From NCBI GenBank assembly GCA_903813345.2, contig CAIIXF020000165.1, positions 1-25,000 on the forward strand: 25,000 nucleotides of DNA, given 5' to 3'. The stretch is from Owenia fusiformis (taxonomy: Eukaryota; Annelida; Polychaeta; Sabellida; Oweniidae). This document shows positions 7,276-16,494 of this stretch, in pieces (the stretch's first letter is position 1; each line of letters starts with the position of its first letter). A program made the position numbers and the translations under genes. The notes beneath the pieces were generated by a model. The model was given only the letters and a program-made list of their open reading frames with translations. It ran no database searches and was not told the origin of the DNA.

Positions 7276-10005
7276 GTAAGTTCAGATTTTGTATAACATG
7301 TACAGTAAAACCTATATACAGTGAACACCTGATGTTCATTACAGAGAGGCAATTTTATAAAGAACTTAGTGGAGTATGTGCTGAGAAAAGTTGTTCACTA
7401 GACACAGGTATTCACTAGAGCAAGGTGTTCACTGTGGGTTTTACTGCATGTGCAAGTTTTGGAGATATAAAATAAAAAGGAAAGATGGATGGAGGCTTAT
7501 TCCGAGATTGTTCTACCTTTCCTTTTTTCAGAAAAAAGAGGTCTAATAACATTTACCAGATACTTATCATATAATATTGTTGCATTTATTTCATAGTTTG
7601 CATGGTAGTAAATATTGCTTTATATTTACATTAACAGCTGTAGTGAGCAATAATTTTTTTAATTCTTTACTAGGTGAAGAAACGGAAACATATGGAAGTG
7701 CACATCAAGGAGAAACATTACTGTTTACAATGTCAACAAGAATTCAGCACTAAGGGAGGGTAAGTCAAAATTACATCAGTTAGCATAAAGGATTTAAACC
7801 CATGACTCAATGAATTGTAGTATGATTAAATAACGAATATCTTGTTACCAGAATTTGAATATGTGTTCACAAATTCAAAGTCTGGGACCAAGGGCACACA
7901 ATTAAACTATGTTATATAATGAGAAAAGTTAAAGACTTTTCTGGTTAAATGAAGTAATTGTATTGACTCATTTCAACACCCTTTGCTACAGAGGCCTGCA
8001 GCACTGCTATCTGATTTATGGATATTGTGTCAATCTAATACAACAGACTACAGTACAGTACAATACTACAATACACCACAATACAGTGCAATGTCATATT
8101 CATTAATAAGTAAATCATTTCAGGTATAGAAGACATATTCTGGGTAGATTGCATGTTATTGTGGAACGAGCACAGCACATGGCTATAGATGTTGTCTACA
8201 AGGCATGCACAGGGAACACCATTGAAGCAAGGCAGATTGCTAGTAAGCACCAACTGGACATTAGTAGCTTAGGTAAATATAGCTAAAGGTGTTTTTGTTC
8301 AGATTTAAGACCATTATGTATGATGTGATACACATTGTTGAGGAAAGAAGACAAATATAAATCCAGTACTTGCTGTTCATGGTTTACTTTGGCTGTTGCA
8401 AGAAAGCACAGGCAGAATGCTTCAATAACTTCACCAATTTATTTATTGGCCATGCCTGCTGTTATTTGGTTCACTTCTTCACTAAATGATCAGATCAGAT
8501 CCATATACTTTGAACTCTACAATTTCTTACTGTATGTGCCATATTGGATGTAAAATGAGGCAAAAGTGTCCTACCTTCAGGGAACCTCTGGGAAGCTCTG
8601 CTCTATTGTTTTTAGTTCTTGATTAATGTCAAAATATTGTAGCAAATATGTACTTGTAAAATTGAAATAATTTAAATACATTTCAGTTGGTGGTAGTGTT
8701 GAACCAGCAGAGACAATTGTCAGAACAGCTCAACAGAGCAGCAGCAGTGATAGACAGACAGGTACAAGTGACCAAGACAATGCCCCTCCTATGAGTACCA
8801 TAAAACATCACTACCACAATAATCCAATGCTTGAAACTCTTCTCAACCAGCTTGAGAACTTTGAGAAATCTGACATTATTCAATTCTTTAAGTCTAGGAG
8901 AAGTGATATATTTGAGCAAAAAACAAACAAAGATGATGCAGACAAAGATGACAAGAAAGATGATGATGCAAACAAAGATGACAAGAATGATGATAATGCA
9001 AACAAAGATGACAAGAATGATGGGAGCAAGAAGCCAATGAACAATGAAGCTAATGATGAACAGTTAGATACATCTGATGTGTTGTACCAGCTCTGCCAGG
9101 AAATTGGTATATTCGATAACCATGAAGAATTGGAAAGCATGGTTGACAATGAGCTGCTCCATGCTGATTGTGCAGAAACTAGAGATGAGAATCTCTGTGA
9201 ATCAGCTGAGGAGCTTCCCTGTACATGTACTACAGAGAAAGACGGAACATGTCAACCTTTACATCCATTTCCAAATGTTACAGTAGAACAATGCAAAAAC
9301 GTGTCTCCATCTGCAAACTATGTGGAGAATGAGATTAGATCCAATAACAACCATGTGATACCAGACTGCCCGGACAGTAACAATATAGCTGAGTTATATT
9401 GTGAGCAAATACCCTCAGTCATTGATGCTGAAAATGACACAACGCCTGATTGTCATGACTTGAACAACAATGAAATCATCAGTCCAGGTGAAACTGAAAG
9501 CAAGAACAGTAGATGTAATAATGAGAACTGTACAAGTTTGAGCAATATTCAGAGTGACAAGATTTGCAATAACCCAAATGAATCAGCATGTACATTATCC
9601 ATGAGTAAAGAGCCATGCTCTGTTATGACCACATCTTCTCAAGAACTGCCAAATAGAGATGAGGATGTTAACCACGATAGAGACAGCACATATACCAAAG
9701 AAGCAACATTTGGTATGCATGATGATTTCTTTGCATCATTTCTCCAAGACATAGCCAGTCTGCCAGATGACCTCTTATACCAGGGTAATGGGGATATCCA
9801 TAATGGTGAAATCACATCTGAACTAGAACAACTGAACAGTCTTACTAGTGAGTTGGGTGAACCAGTCAAAGACATTCCTCAGACTATCTCTGAAGTCATT
9901 AGACAAGATACAAATGAAATATTTGCTGATATAAGTGAATCAACTATTACCCAGAGTACTCCCCAAGCAATACTTGATGCTGTCAGTGTATTAAATAACC
10001 GTTGA
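2764..10005 (+). CDS. large three-finger C2H2 zinc-finger nuclear protein (spliced, about 2,021 aa)
   Basis: Spliced model: 2764-7275, 7674-7759, 8124-8272, 8687-10005, with introns of 398, 364 and 414 bases. All junctions are GT-AG and in phase (0, 2, 1), ending at TGA 10003-10005. The product is about 2,021 residues, largely disordered and rich in Ser, Asn, Lys and acidic residues. Basic clusters near residues 5-13 and 35-43 look like nuclear localisation signals. SUMO-interaction-like motifs lie near residues 93, 960, 1161 and 1216. Three contiguous C2H2 fingers occupy residues 1468-1490, 1494-1514 and 1521-1543. A Lys/Asp decapeptide repeat follows at 1665-1694 and an acidic-hydrophobic segment at 1928-1947. 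This fits a chromatin or transcription factor, but no named family was recognised. ATG 2764 has an in-frame stop upstream (2737) if the exon starts at 2730; with acceptor 2749 the frame extends upstream by 83 residues. Confidence 0.85.
7303..7446. mobile_element. MITE-like element in intron 4
   Basis: The ends form an imperfect inverted repeat. The left end reads CAGTAAAACC ... ACAGTGAACACCT (7303-7330). The right end is AGGTGTTCACTGT then GGGTTTTACTG (7423-7446). The element is about 144 bp, non-coding, and sits just downstream of the exon 4 donor. Its terminal word GTAAAACCT also occurs at the end of the element at 23147-23309, suggesting one family. A target-site duplication is not clear. 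Confidence 0.6.
7674..7759 (+). CDS. exon 5: end of finger 2 and start of finger 3
   Basis: The exon follows acceptor TTCTTTACTAG (ending 7673) and ends before donor GTAAGT at 7760. It encodes VKKRKHMEVHIKEKHYCLQC and then QQEFSTKGG. Two histidines (H1510, H1514) complete finger 2 and C1521/C1524 open finger 3. It starts in phase 0 and ends in phase 2. The intron interrupts finger 2 between its Cys pair and His pair. Confidence 0.9.
8124..8272 (+). CDS. exon 6: end of finger 3 and a helical segment
   Basis: The exon follows acceptor AATCATTTCAG (ending 8123) and ends before donor GTAAAT at 8273, a weaker donor. It encodes YRRHILGRLH, giving the H-x5-H of finger 3 (H1537, H1543). A likely helical segment follows (VIVERAQHMAIDVVYKACTG, then NTIEARQIASKHQLDISSL). 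Phase runs from 2 to 1. Finger 3 is also split by an intron, so three consecutive exons build the finger block. Confidence 0.88.
8687..10005 (+). CDS. exon 7: C-terminal region, residues 1583-2021
   Basis: The exon follows acceptor AATACATTTCAG (ending 8686) and is open to TGA 10003-10005. The phase-1 junction makes Val, then GGSVEPAETIVRTAQQSSSS. It is acidic and Asn/Ser-rich. It contains three perfect-length decapeptide repeats (1665-1694), a cysteine-containing low-complexity stretch, and a hydrophobic-acidic segment DFFASFLQDIASLPDDLLY (about 1929-1947) that resembles acidic activation domains. The frame continues upstream of the internal ATG at 8791, so that Met is not the start. The stop codon lies just before a 30 bp minisatellite, which would be in the 3' UTR. 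Confidence 0.88.
8932..9021 (+). repeat. coding minisatellite, 3 x 30 bp
   Basis: Three 30-base units (8932-8961, 8962-8991, 8992-9021) encode DDADKDDKKD, DDANKDDKND and DNANKDDKND. They lie within exon 7 and are in frame. The unit length is a multiple of three, so copy-number change would keep the reading frame. Confidence 0.9.
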
Positions 10006-10012
10006 CCAGAAC

Positions 10013-10845
10013 ATTCATATGATGTAATGATGCATGATGTATATGTACCATACATGTAATCTGACATGATGTGTGTGTCATTCTTGTAATCTAACATGAT
10101 GTATGTGTCAGATATGTAGTCTGACGTGATGTATGTACCATACATGTAGTCTGACATGATATATGTGTCATACATGTAGTCTAACATGATATATGTGTCA
10201 TACATGTAGTCTAACATGATGTATGTGTCATACGTGTAGTCTGGCATGATGTATGAGTCATACATGTAGTCTGACATGATGTATGAGTCAAACATGTAGT
10301 CTAACATGATGTATGTGTCATACATGTAGTCTAACATGATGTATGTGTCACACGTGTAGTCTGACATGATGTATGAGTCATACGTGTAGTCTAACATGAT
10401 GTATGTGTCATACATGTAGTCTAACATGATGTATGTGTCATACATGTAGTCTGACATGATGTATGAGTCATGCGCATGTAGAATTACATTATGCATGTGT
10501 CATACAGTTAGCCTTTCATGATGTATGTGTCATACATGTAGTTTGATATGATGTATGTGTCATACATGTTGTCTGATATGATGAATGTGTCATACATGTA
10601 GTCTGACATGATGTGTGTGTCATACATGTAGTCTGACATGATGGCCCCACATGATGCATGTGTCATACATGTTGTCTGATATGATGAATGTGTCATACAT
10701 GTAGCCTGACATGATGTATGTGTCATACCTGAGTCTGACATTATGTATGTGCGATATATTTAGTCTGACATGATGCATGTAGTCTTACATTATTCATGTG
10801 TCATACAGTTAGCTTTGCATGATGTATGTGTCATACATGAAGTCG
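10013..10845. repeat. 30 bp minisatellite of hairpin-forming units, in the presumptive 3' UTR
   Basis: Roughly 27 units of about 30 bp begin within 10 bases of the zinc-finger stop codon. The unit core is GACATG, then ATGTATG-TGT-CATACAT, then GTAGTC. The heptamers ATGTATG and CATACAT pair around a three-base loop, and GAC/GTC pair again outside a 3x3 internal loop, so each unit is a complete small hairpin. The phase is regular to about 10469 and then disturbed by variant units. A variant at about 10470-10530 recurs at about 10772-10830. The loop varies (TGT, AGT, TAC), and some stem changes give G-U pairs. Confidence 0.92.
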
Positions 10846-11327
10846 TTTCAATCTCCCTTTTCACATATTGACATAGATTGTAAAACTTCTTGTTGAATAA
10901 TTATTTTTGTCTGAGTGCTATGTTGAAGGCCAAAATATGCCTTCTCATTGACCATTTTATATTGTGTTTTATTTTTCTCAAATATTATTTTAAAATATTG
11001 AACCTCTTTATATCAATTGAATTGATTTAAATAATTTTGTTCTTGTTTATCTTTTATGTATTTCATTTTACTGGACATACAGGGTAACAGACATACAGGG
11101 TAATAAGTACAGGTACACATTTTGGATTGATGTATTTTCACAAGTCACTAGGACTATGTTACAAGTACATGTAGATGTTATATCCCAACAAGCAGAGTTT
11201 ATGTAGGGATATGTATATACATATAATATGTAAGAGAAGTTGTCATTTGTGATAAGACACTTAAAAGACAATGGAGATAGGAAAAACAAGAAGAAGGAAG
11301 AAATCTTGATATACATATATGTAAAAC
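10846..11327. other. AT-rich spacer, nothing recognised
   Basis: No gene or strong repeat was seen. A short tandem pair of ACATACAGGGTAA words lies at 11077-11103. No canonical AATAAA was found near here for the zinc-finger gene, so its 3' end remains unplaced. Confidence 0.5.
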
Positions 11328-11439
11328 TACAGAGTGGCACAGAAACATGGACTCATACACTCCAAAATCATTTTAGATGATTCATGTGTTGAACTGGATA
11401 TATGACTTTTAAGATTCTATGTTTTTGTACCACCCTGTA
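11328..11439. mobile_element. MITE-like element, about 112 bp
   Basis: The left end, TACAGAGTGGCACAGAAACAT (from 11328), is matched in reverse complement by the right end (ATGTTTTTGTACCACCCTGTA, ending 11439) with three mismatches. Both ends begin with TA, compatible with a TA target site of the Tc1/mariner class. The body is non-coding. Confidence 0.6.
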
Positions 11440-11959
11440 CAGAGTTTGCTACAGTTTTTAGTTTAATGGAATGATTCGAAATGAAAGTTTCGAACTTCTT
11501 AGTTTTGGGGGCTACCTGACAATAATCATGATATTGTCAAACTATGAACTCAGCCCATCTAGGTTTACATATGCATTGTTCATTCTGTCTCTTGTAAAGC
11601 TAATTGAGATAAATGCAAAACATTGTCTTTGAATGTACAGTAGCCTATTGTATCTCTACTCAAGTGCAATGCATTGTATTTACAAGTATGTACATTGTAT
11701 TTACAGTTTCTTCAGATAAATTAAGTTTTGTATTTTTGCTTCATTGCTTTCCAGTATGATCATACAATAACTCATATGTATTTTGATACACATGTCAACA
11801 ATTGTATTTGCAACCAGTGGCAACATGAACTCTGACATATTATTTTCGTATTCTATTCTAAATATTATATTTGTTACATGAAATTGAAAATTTTGAGTTC
11901 AGCATTTTGTATTTTATTCAAATGAGCTTATTTTTATATAATTATCAAAGTGTAATATA
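11440..11959. other. AT-rich spacer, nothing recognised
   Basis: No coding, RNA-gene or repeat signal was recognised beyond scattered TGTATTTACA and TACATTGTATTTAC words at about 11665-11705. Confidence 0.45.
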
Positions 11960-12560
11960 ATTGTACTCGAGTTTGAGTGTTTAAGTCATTAATTTAACTC
12001 AAATGTAACCAAAAATATAGATGAAAACAAAACAATGACATATTTTAGTTAGTTCACCAGTGCGACACATTATTGTTTTATTCATATGTAACTGCATTAG
12101 TTGTACTTAAATGTAAGTTCTGGAGCTGGAGTTGCACTTAAGTATAAACCACTGTACTCAAGTGTAACTGTATTTTCACTCAAATATAACCTACCTGTTT
12201 GTGTACTCAAGTCAAACTGCTATAGTTGTACTCAGCTACTTAAGTTGTACTTTAGTGTAACTGCTAATGTAGTACTCAAGTGTAACTAGTTTTACTCAAG
12301 TGTAACCTATTATATTTGTACTCAAACTGCCATAGTTGTACTCAGCTAGCGCTACTTAGTAGTACTTCAGTGTAACTTCTGAAGTAGTACTCAAGGGTAA
12401 ATCTAGTTTTACTCAAGTGTAACCCACTGTATTTGTACTCAACCTAATGTAGTTGTATTTAGTGTGTACTCAAGTGTAACTGCTATAACTATAGCTACAG
12501 TGGTTGTACTCAACTATTTCATGTTGTAGTTCTTTTCAAGTATGAACTAATGTAGATGTA
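11960..12560. repeat. degenerate array of ACTCAAGTGTAAC words with a roughly 115 bp higher-order repeat
   Basis: The word ACTCAAGTGTAAC occurs exactly at 12156, 12274, 12294, 12411 and 12468, with many near-matches (for example at 11992 and 12107). A longer unit of about 115 bp is present twice, about 12205-12320 and about 12320-12440, each running from GTACTCAA through TGTACTCAGCTA to TTTGTACTCAA. Divergence is high, so the array looks old. No coding potential is credible here. Confidence 0.75.
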
Positions 12561-12692
12561 TTCAAGTTTCCAGAATCAATCAGTGCCAACATATACTGGA
12601 CTTGCCAATTTTGTATTGCTTATCAGTTTAACAATGCTCATGTCAGTGAATTTATGTTTGCATATGTTATGCATAGAATAAGTTTTATATAT

Positions 12693-12937
12693 ACAAGGAA
12701 CCCAAAAATCCAGCTTTCTAAAATATCTCAATTACTCAAATAATTGCAAAAACAGAAATCTCAATTCCAGAAAATTTCATTTTTAGATAATTCAAAATGA
12801 GAGCTTTTATTTATGGAACACATGATTTCTTTAAATTTCAAAGTTGTAGATGTCACTATTTGCTCCATCGAACACTGACACTAATACACAAGATTATTTT
12901 TAAGTTAGAGTGTTGCATTTTTGGGGCTACCTTGTAC
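12693..12937. mobile_element. possible MITE, about 245 bp
   Basis: The left end ACAAGGAACCCAAAAAT (from about 12692) resembles the reverse complement of the right end (ATTTTTGGGGCTACCTTGT, ending about 12936). TA dinucleotides lie at both edges. The inverted repeat is short and has a length difference, so the call is tentative. The long open stretch crossing its right end is not considered a gene. Confidence 0.4.
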
Positions 12938-13799
12938 ATTATTATATTTATAAATTATAGTTCTCTATTTTTGCCAGGTTTTATAATTGTTTACAAGTTT
13001 CTAGGACTTTTTTGTTTTATAAAAATAGACTTTATGTTAAGAAAACAGTATAAATATATATTGTTCATTTGATTATCTCCACATTGAACATTCTTATTCT
13101 GCTGCCCTATGCAACCATGACATTTGTGATTGTCCCAACAAGCATACAATTGAAGCTCTGGGAGTAATACAACCATCAGTTCTGGGCAACACTAACAGCT
13201 CATATTGAAAGGGGTCAGTCTGGGGCTATACAGTATTTTTTTTTCAAAGCCTCTCTAAGACTGTAGGAGGGCTTATACTGTACTTTACATTGATAAAGCA
13301 ATCTATAAATGCTATTCCATTGCAAAAGGCCACATATGTTATCGCAAACAATTTTGAGATGGTTATATCTTAGATTATGACTTTTTTCTGACCATGGAGA
13401 CAGGAATATATTTTAGATTCATTTATTATCGCATTGAAAAGGTTATACATGTTCACGGCCATTTGTTACAGAGTCAGTTTTCCAGGAAAATTAAATCAAT
13501 ATTTTCATGTTTATTGGTTCATTGCCCTTTGATATCACTTAGTAAAGGGTTTGATGAGTTAATCTCATCCTAAATGAGCCTGTTCATTAAATGTCTACAA
13601 TTTCGGAGATGAATTAGAACTTTTTTGGGTTACATGGTAGAATATTTGGATGCAACGATTTTAATTGGTTTAGCTGAAATCAAGTCACTGAATGGATTTT
13701 CCCACCATTTTTGATAATACTGCTGAGGATTGGTGACAATGTGAAACAAACTTATAGATATTTTTATGTCTGGGTTGAAGTATTTGGTTCACCCTAGAG
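12938..13799. other. AT-rich spacer, nothing recognised
   Basis: No gene, tandem array or inverted-repeat element was recognised. There is a run of 9 T near 13230. Confidence 0.45.
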
Positions 13800-14500
13800 T
13801 TTATAAATAGGTCACAGAATATGTTACAGAATTCAATGATTCACAGAGCAGGACATTTTGTAATGTGTTATGGAATTCAATGGTCCACAAAGTAGGTCAC
13901 TTTGTAATGTGTTATAGAATTCAATGGTCCACAGAGTAGGTCATTTTGTAATGTGTTATAGAATTCAATGGTCCACAGAGTAGGTCATTTTGTAATATGT
14001 TAAAGAATTGAATGGTCCACAGAGCAGGTCATTTTGTAATGTATTATAGAATTCAATGGTCCACAGAGTAGGTCATTTTGTAATATGTTAAAGAATTGAA
14101 TGGTCCACAGAGCAGGTCATTTTGTAATGTATTATAGAATTTAATGGTCCACAGAGTAGGTCATTTTGTAATGTGTTATAGAATTCATTGGTCCACAGAG
14201 TAGGTCATTTTGTAATGTGTTATAGAATTCAATGGTCCACAGAGTAGGTCATTTTGTAATGTGTTATAGAATTCAATGGTCCACGGAATAGGTCATTTTG
14301 TTATGTGTTAATTAAGAATTCAATGGTCCACAGAATAGGTCATTTTGTTATGTGTTAATTAAGAATTCAATGGTCCACAGAGTAGGTCATTTTGAAATGA
14401 GGTCATTTTATTTTATAAATCAATGGTCCACAGAGCAGGTCATTTTGGAGTTTGTCACAGAAATCAATGGTTCAAAAAGTAGGTTATTCAGGAATATGTT
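13800..14500. repeat. 44 bp minisatellite, about 15 copies
   Basis: The unit is about 44 bp and contains GAATTCAATGGTCCACAGAG then TAGGTCATTTTGTAAT. Copies at about 13990-14140 alternate between two subtypes (TATAGAATTC... with GTAGGTCA, and TAAAGAATTG... with GCAGGTCA), giving an 88 bp dimeric higher-order pattern. Two neighbouring copies (about 14296-14360) share a TTAATTAAG insertion. Almost every copy carries AGGTCA. The edges are more diverged than the centre, as expected for unequal exchange. Confidence 0.92.
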
Positions 14501-15224
14501 ACAGAATTTGCAAGGCATGTGACGAAGGAATACAACAAAACATTTTTTAAACTTGCTAATAGGAACACAATAAATAATATAATGGGATTTGTATTATAGT
14601 ATATTTATTGTCTTCTCTCACAACATTTTGAACAAAGTGTTGCTATGACAACTGTCTCTGTGTTGCTTAGTGTGTACTCAGTTGTGACTATTTAATAGAT
14701 ATAAAAATACATTTTTATCCCACCCCTAAGTGGTATATGTATAATTCTACATACATAACGATTTCAAATAGAACACTGTTTTCCTCTATCAAAACAAACA
14801 AATACAAGAAAATTATTTTTGTTTTTCTTATGTCTTGCTTTAAATATGTATATACCATACACTACTTGCTTTAATTTACTCAACAACCAGAATCAAGATT
14901 ACTCATACTGAGTGTATATACTTTATATGTTAGGGGTGTAATGATTGGTAGACTTAACATATAATAGAACTCCAAGAAGAATATAACATAAAACATATAA
15001 ACATTTGAAAGAACAACAAACTATGATAGATTTTAACTGGTTTCTCAATATACTCTACAAGCTACTTGTAATTCAGTAGCTATCTACAATTATTTCATAA
15101 TAGATACATCTCTGTACATCTTGCAACCGATACACCAATAATAGTGAAAAGAAAAGTTTTTAAAGCTAAAGCAAAAATCTGTAAAATTAATGTAGATTTC
15201 TCAACTGGACATAGTAGACCATTC
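14501..15224. other. spacer with an AATAAA-bearing palindrome
   Basis: This is otherwise featureless AT-rich sequence. At 14568-14610, CAATAAATA is mirrored by TATTTATTG across 25 bases, so AATAAA is present on both strands. On the + strand this is the first exact AATAAA found after the zinc-finger stop codon, but it is 4.5 kb away. Confidence 0.4.
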
Positions 15225-15950
15225 ACTGAGGTACAATGAATTCATCAGCTCAGCAGGGATCATTCTTTGTAGTACAATGTATAGATGTAGCAGGCCATTC
15301 ATTGCAGTACAATGTATACACCAGTCAGCACATAGCAGTCCATTCATTGCAGTGCAATGTATAGATGTAGCAGACTGTTCATTGCAGTACAATGTATAGA
15401 TATAGCAGACTGTTCATTGCAGTACAATGTATAGATGTAGCAGACCATTCATTGCAGTGCAATGTATAGATGTAGCAGACTGTCCATTGCAGTACAATGT
15501 ATAGATGTAGCGGACCATTCATTGCAGTGCAATGTATAGATGTAGCAGACCATTCATTGTAGTGCAATGTATAGATGTAGCAGACCATTCATTGTAGTGC
15601 AATATGTAGATGTAGCAGACTGTTCATTGCAGTACAATGTATAGATATAGCAGACTGTTCATTGCAGTACAATGTATAGATGTAGCAGACCATTCATTGC
15701 AGTGCAATGTATAGATGTAGCAGACTGTCCATTGCAGTACAATGTATAGATGTAGCGGACCATTCATTGCAGTGCAATGTATAGATGTAGCAGTGCAATG
15801 TATAGATGTAGCAGACCATTCATTGTAGTACAATGTATAGATGTAGCAGGCCATTCATTGCAGTACAATGTATACACCAGTCAGCACATAGCAGACCATT
15901 CATTGCAGTGCAATGTATACATCAGCAATCTATTCATTGCAGTACAGAAT
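15225..15950. repeat. 35 bp minisatellite with palindromic core and internal segmental duplication
   Basis: The unit is about 35 bp and contains the odd palindrome CATTGCA-G-TGCAATG followed by TATAGATGTAGCAGAC. A block of about 180 bp at about 15368-15550 is repeated almost exactly at about 15616-15794. A second block, containing the variant TATACACCAGTCAGCACATA, occurs near both ends of the array (about 15312 and about 15871). Many units carry GTACAA instead of GTGCAA, which breaks the palindrome. Open frames on both strands arise from the repetition and are not genes. Confidence 0.92.
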
Positions 15951-16160
15951 ACACACAGCTTCAAGGAGTATACCCCAACATTTTTCATCAACCTGCTGAC
16001 TACATATCTTGCTTATTTTCATGAATGTCTTAACTTTTGTAAATCAAATGAAAAGAAAGCTACTTCTGCAATCTTTGCTAAAAAGCTGAACTTATGATGG
16101 GTACATTTCACAGATCATCTAAAATCATAATCCACGAGATGCATTACATCTTTAAATACA

Positions 16161-16494
16161 AGGTGTCCCAAAAATTGTACCGAAGCAAACATAGAATTAC
16201 TCTGAGTGATGAAGAAATGTTCTTGAAACTTGGTCATGTGACAGACAATTCAATTATCATTAACATCTGTAAGTTTCACCAGGTATAAGTTCAAGAGAAA
16301 AAAGTTGTTTTAGTATCATACCCATTTTTCAATGTTTAAAAAATTGCACCAAGACAAACATGGAAAAACTCTGCGAATGATGAAGAAAATGTTCTAAGTG
16401 GAAAATAAATTCTTAAAACATAAGAAAACACCATTTTTTGATGAAGCAAAAACAATTGATTCTGTTATATTTGGATACAATTTTGGGACATCCG
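16161..16494. mobile_element. MITE-like element with possible 5 bp target duplication
   Basis: The left end AGGTGTCCCAAAAATTGTA is mirrored by the right end (TACAATTTTGGGACATCCG, ending 16494). ATACA flanks both sides (16156-16160 and 16495-16499). Inside, about 55 bp following the left terminal repeat (from about 16173, AATTGTACC...GATGAAGAAATGTTC) recurs as a direct repeat at about 16344. The small open frame at its left side is not convincing. Confidence 0.6.

Noticed and set aside
8791-10005. Start of a separate 404-codon gene at ATG 8791
   Set aside because: The frame is open upstream to the acceptor at 8686 and joins the zinc-finger exons in phase, so this Met is internal.
9879-10741. 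Long minus-strand ORFs of repeating YMYDTYIM-type peptides
   Set aside because: They follow from a 30 bp unit divisible by three on a stop-poor strand and overlap exon 7 in antisense. No independent start or splice context.
12797-13072. 91-codon + strand ORF rich in Phe/Ile/Leu
   Set aside because: AT-rich translation across the right end of a MITE-like element. Apparent membrane character is expected from T-rich codons; no other support.
15201-15854. Minus-strand ORFs with NEWSATSIHCTAM repeats and + strand MYRCSRPFIAVQ repeats
   Set aside because: Frames of the 35 bp minisatellite. Both strands and several frames are open at once, which is typical of repetition rather than coding.
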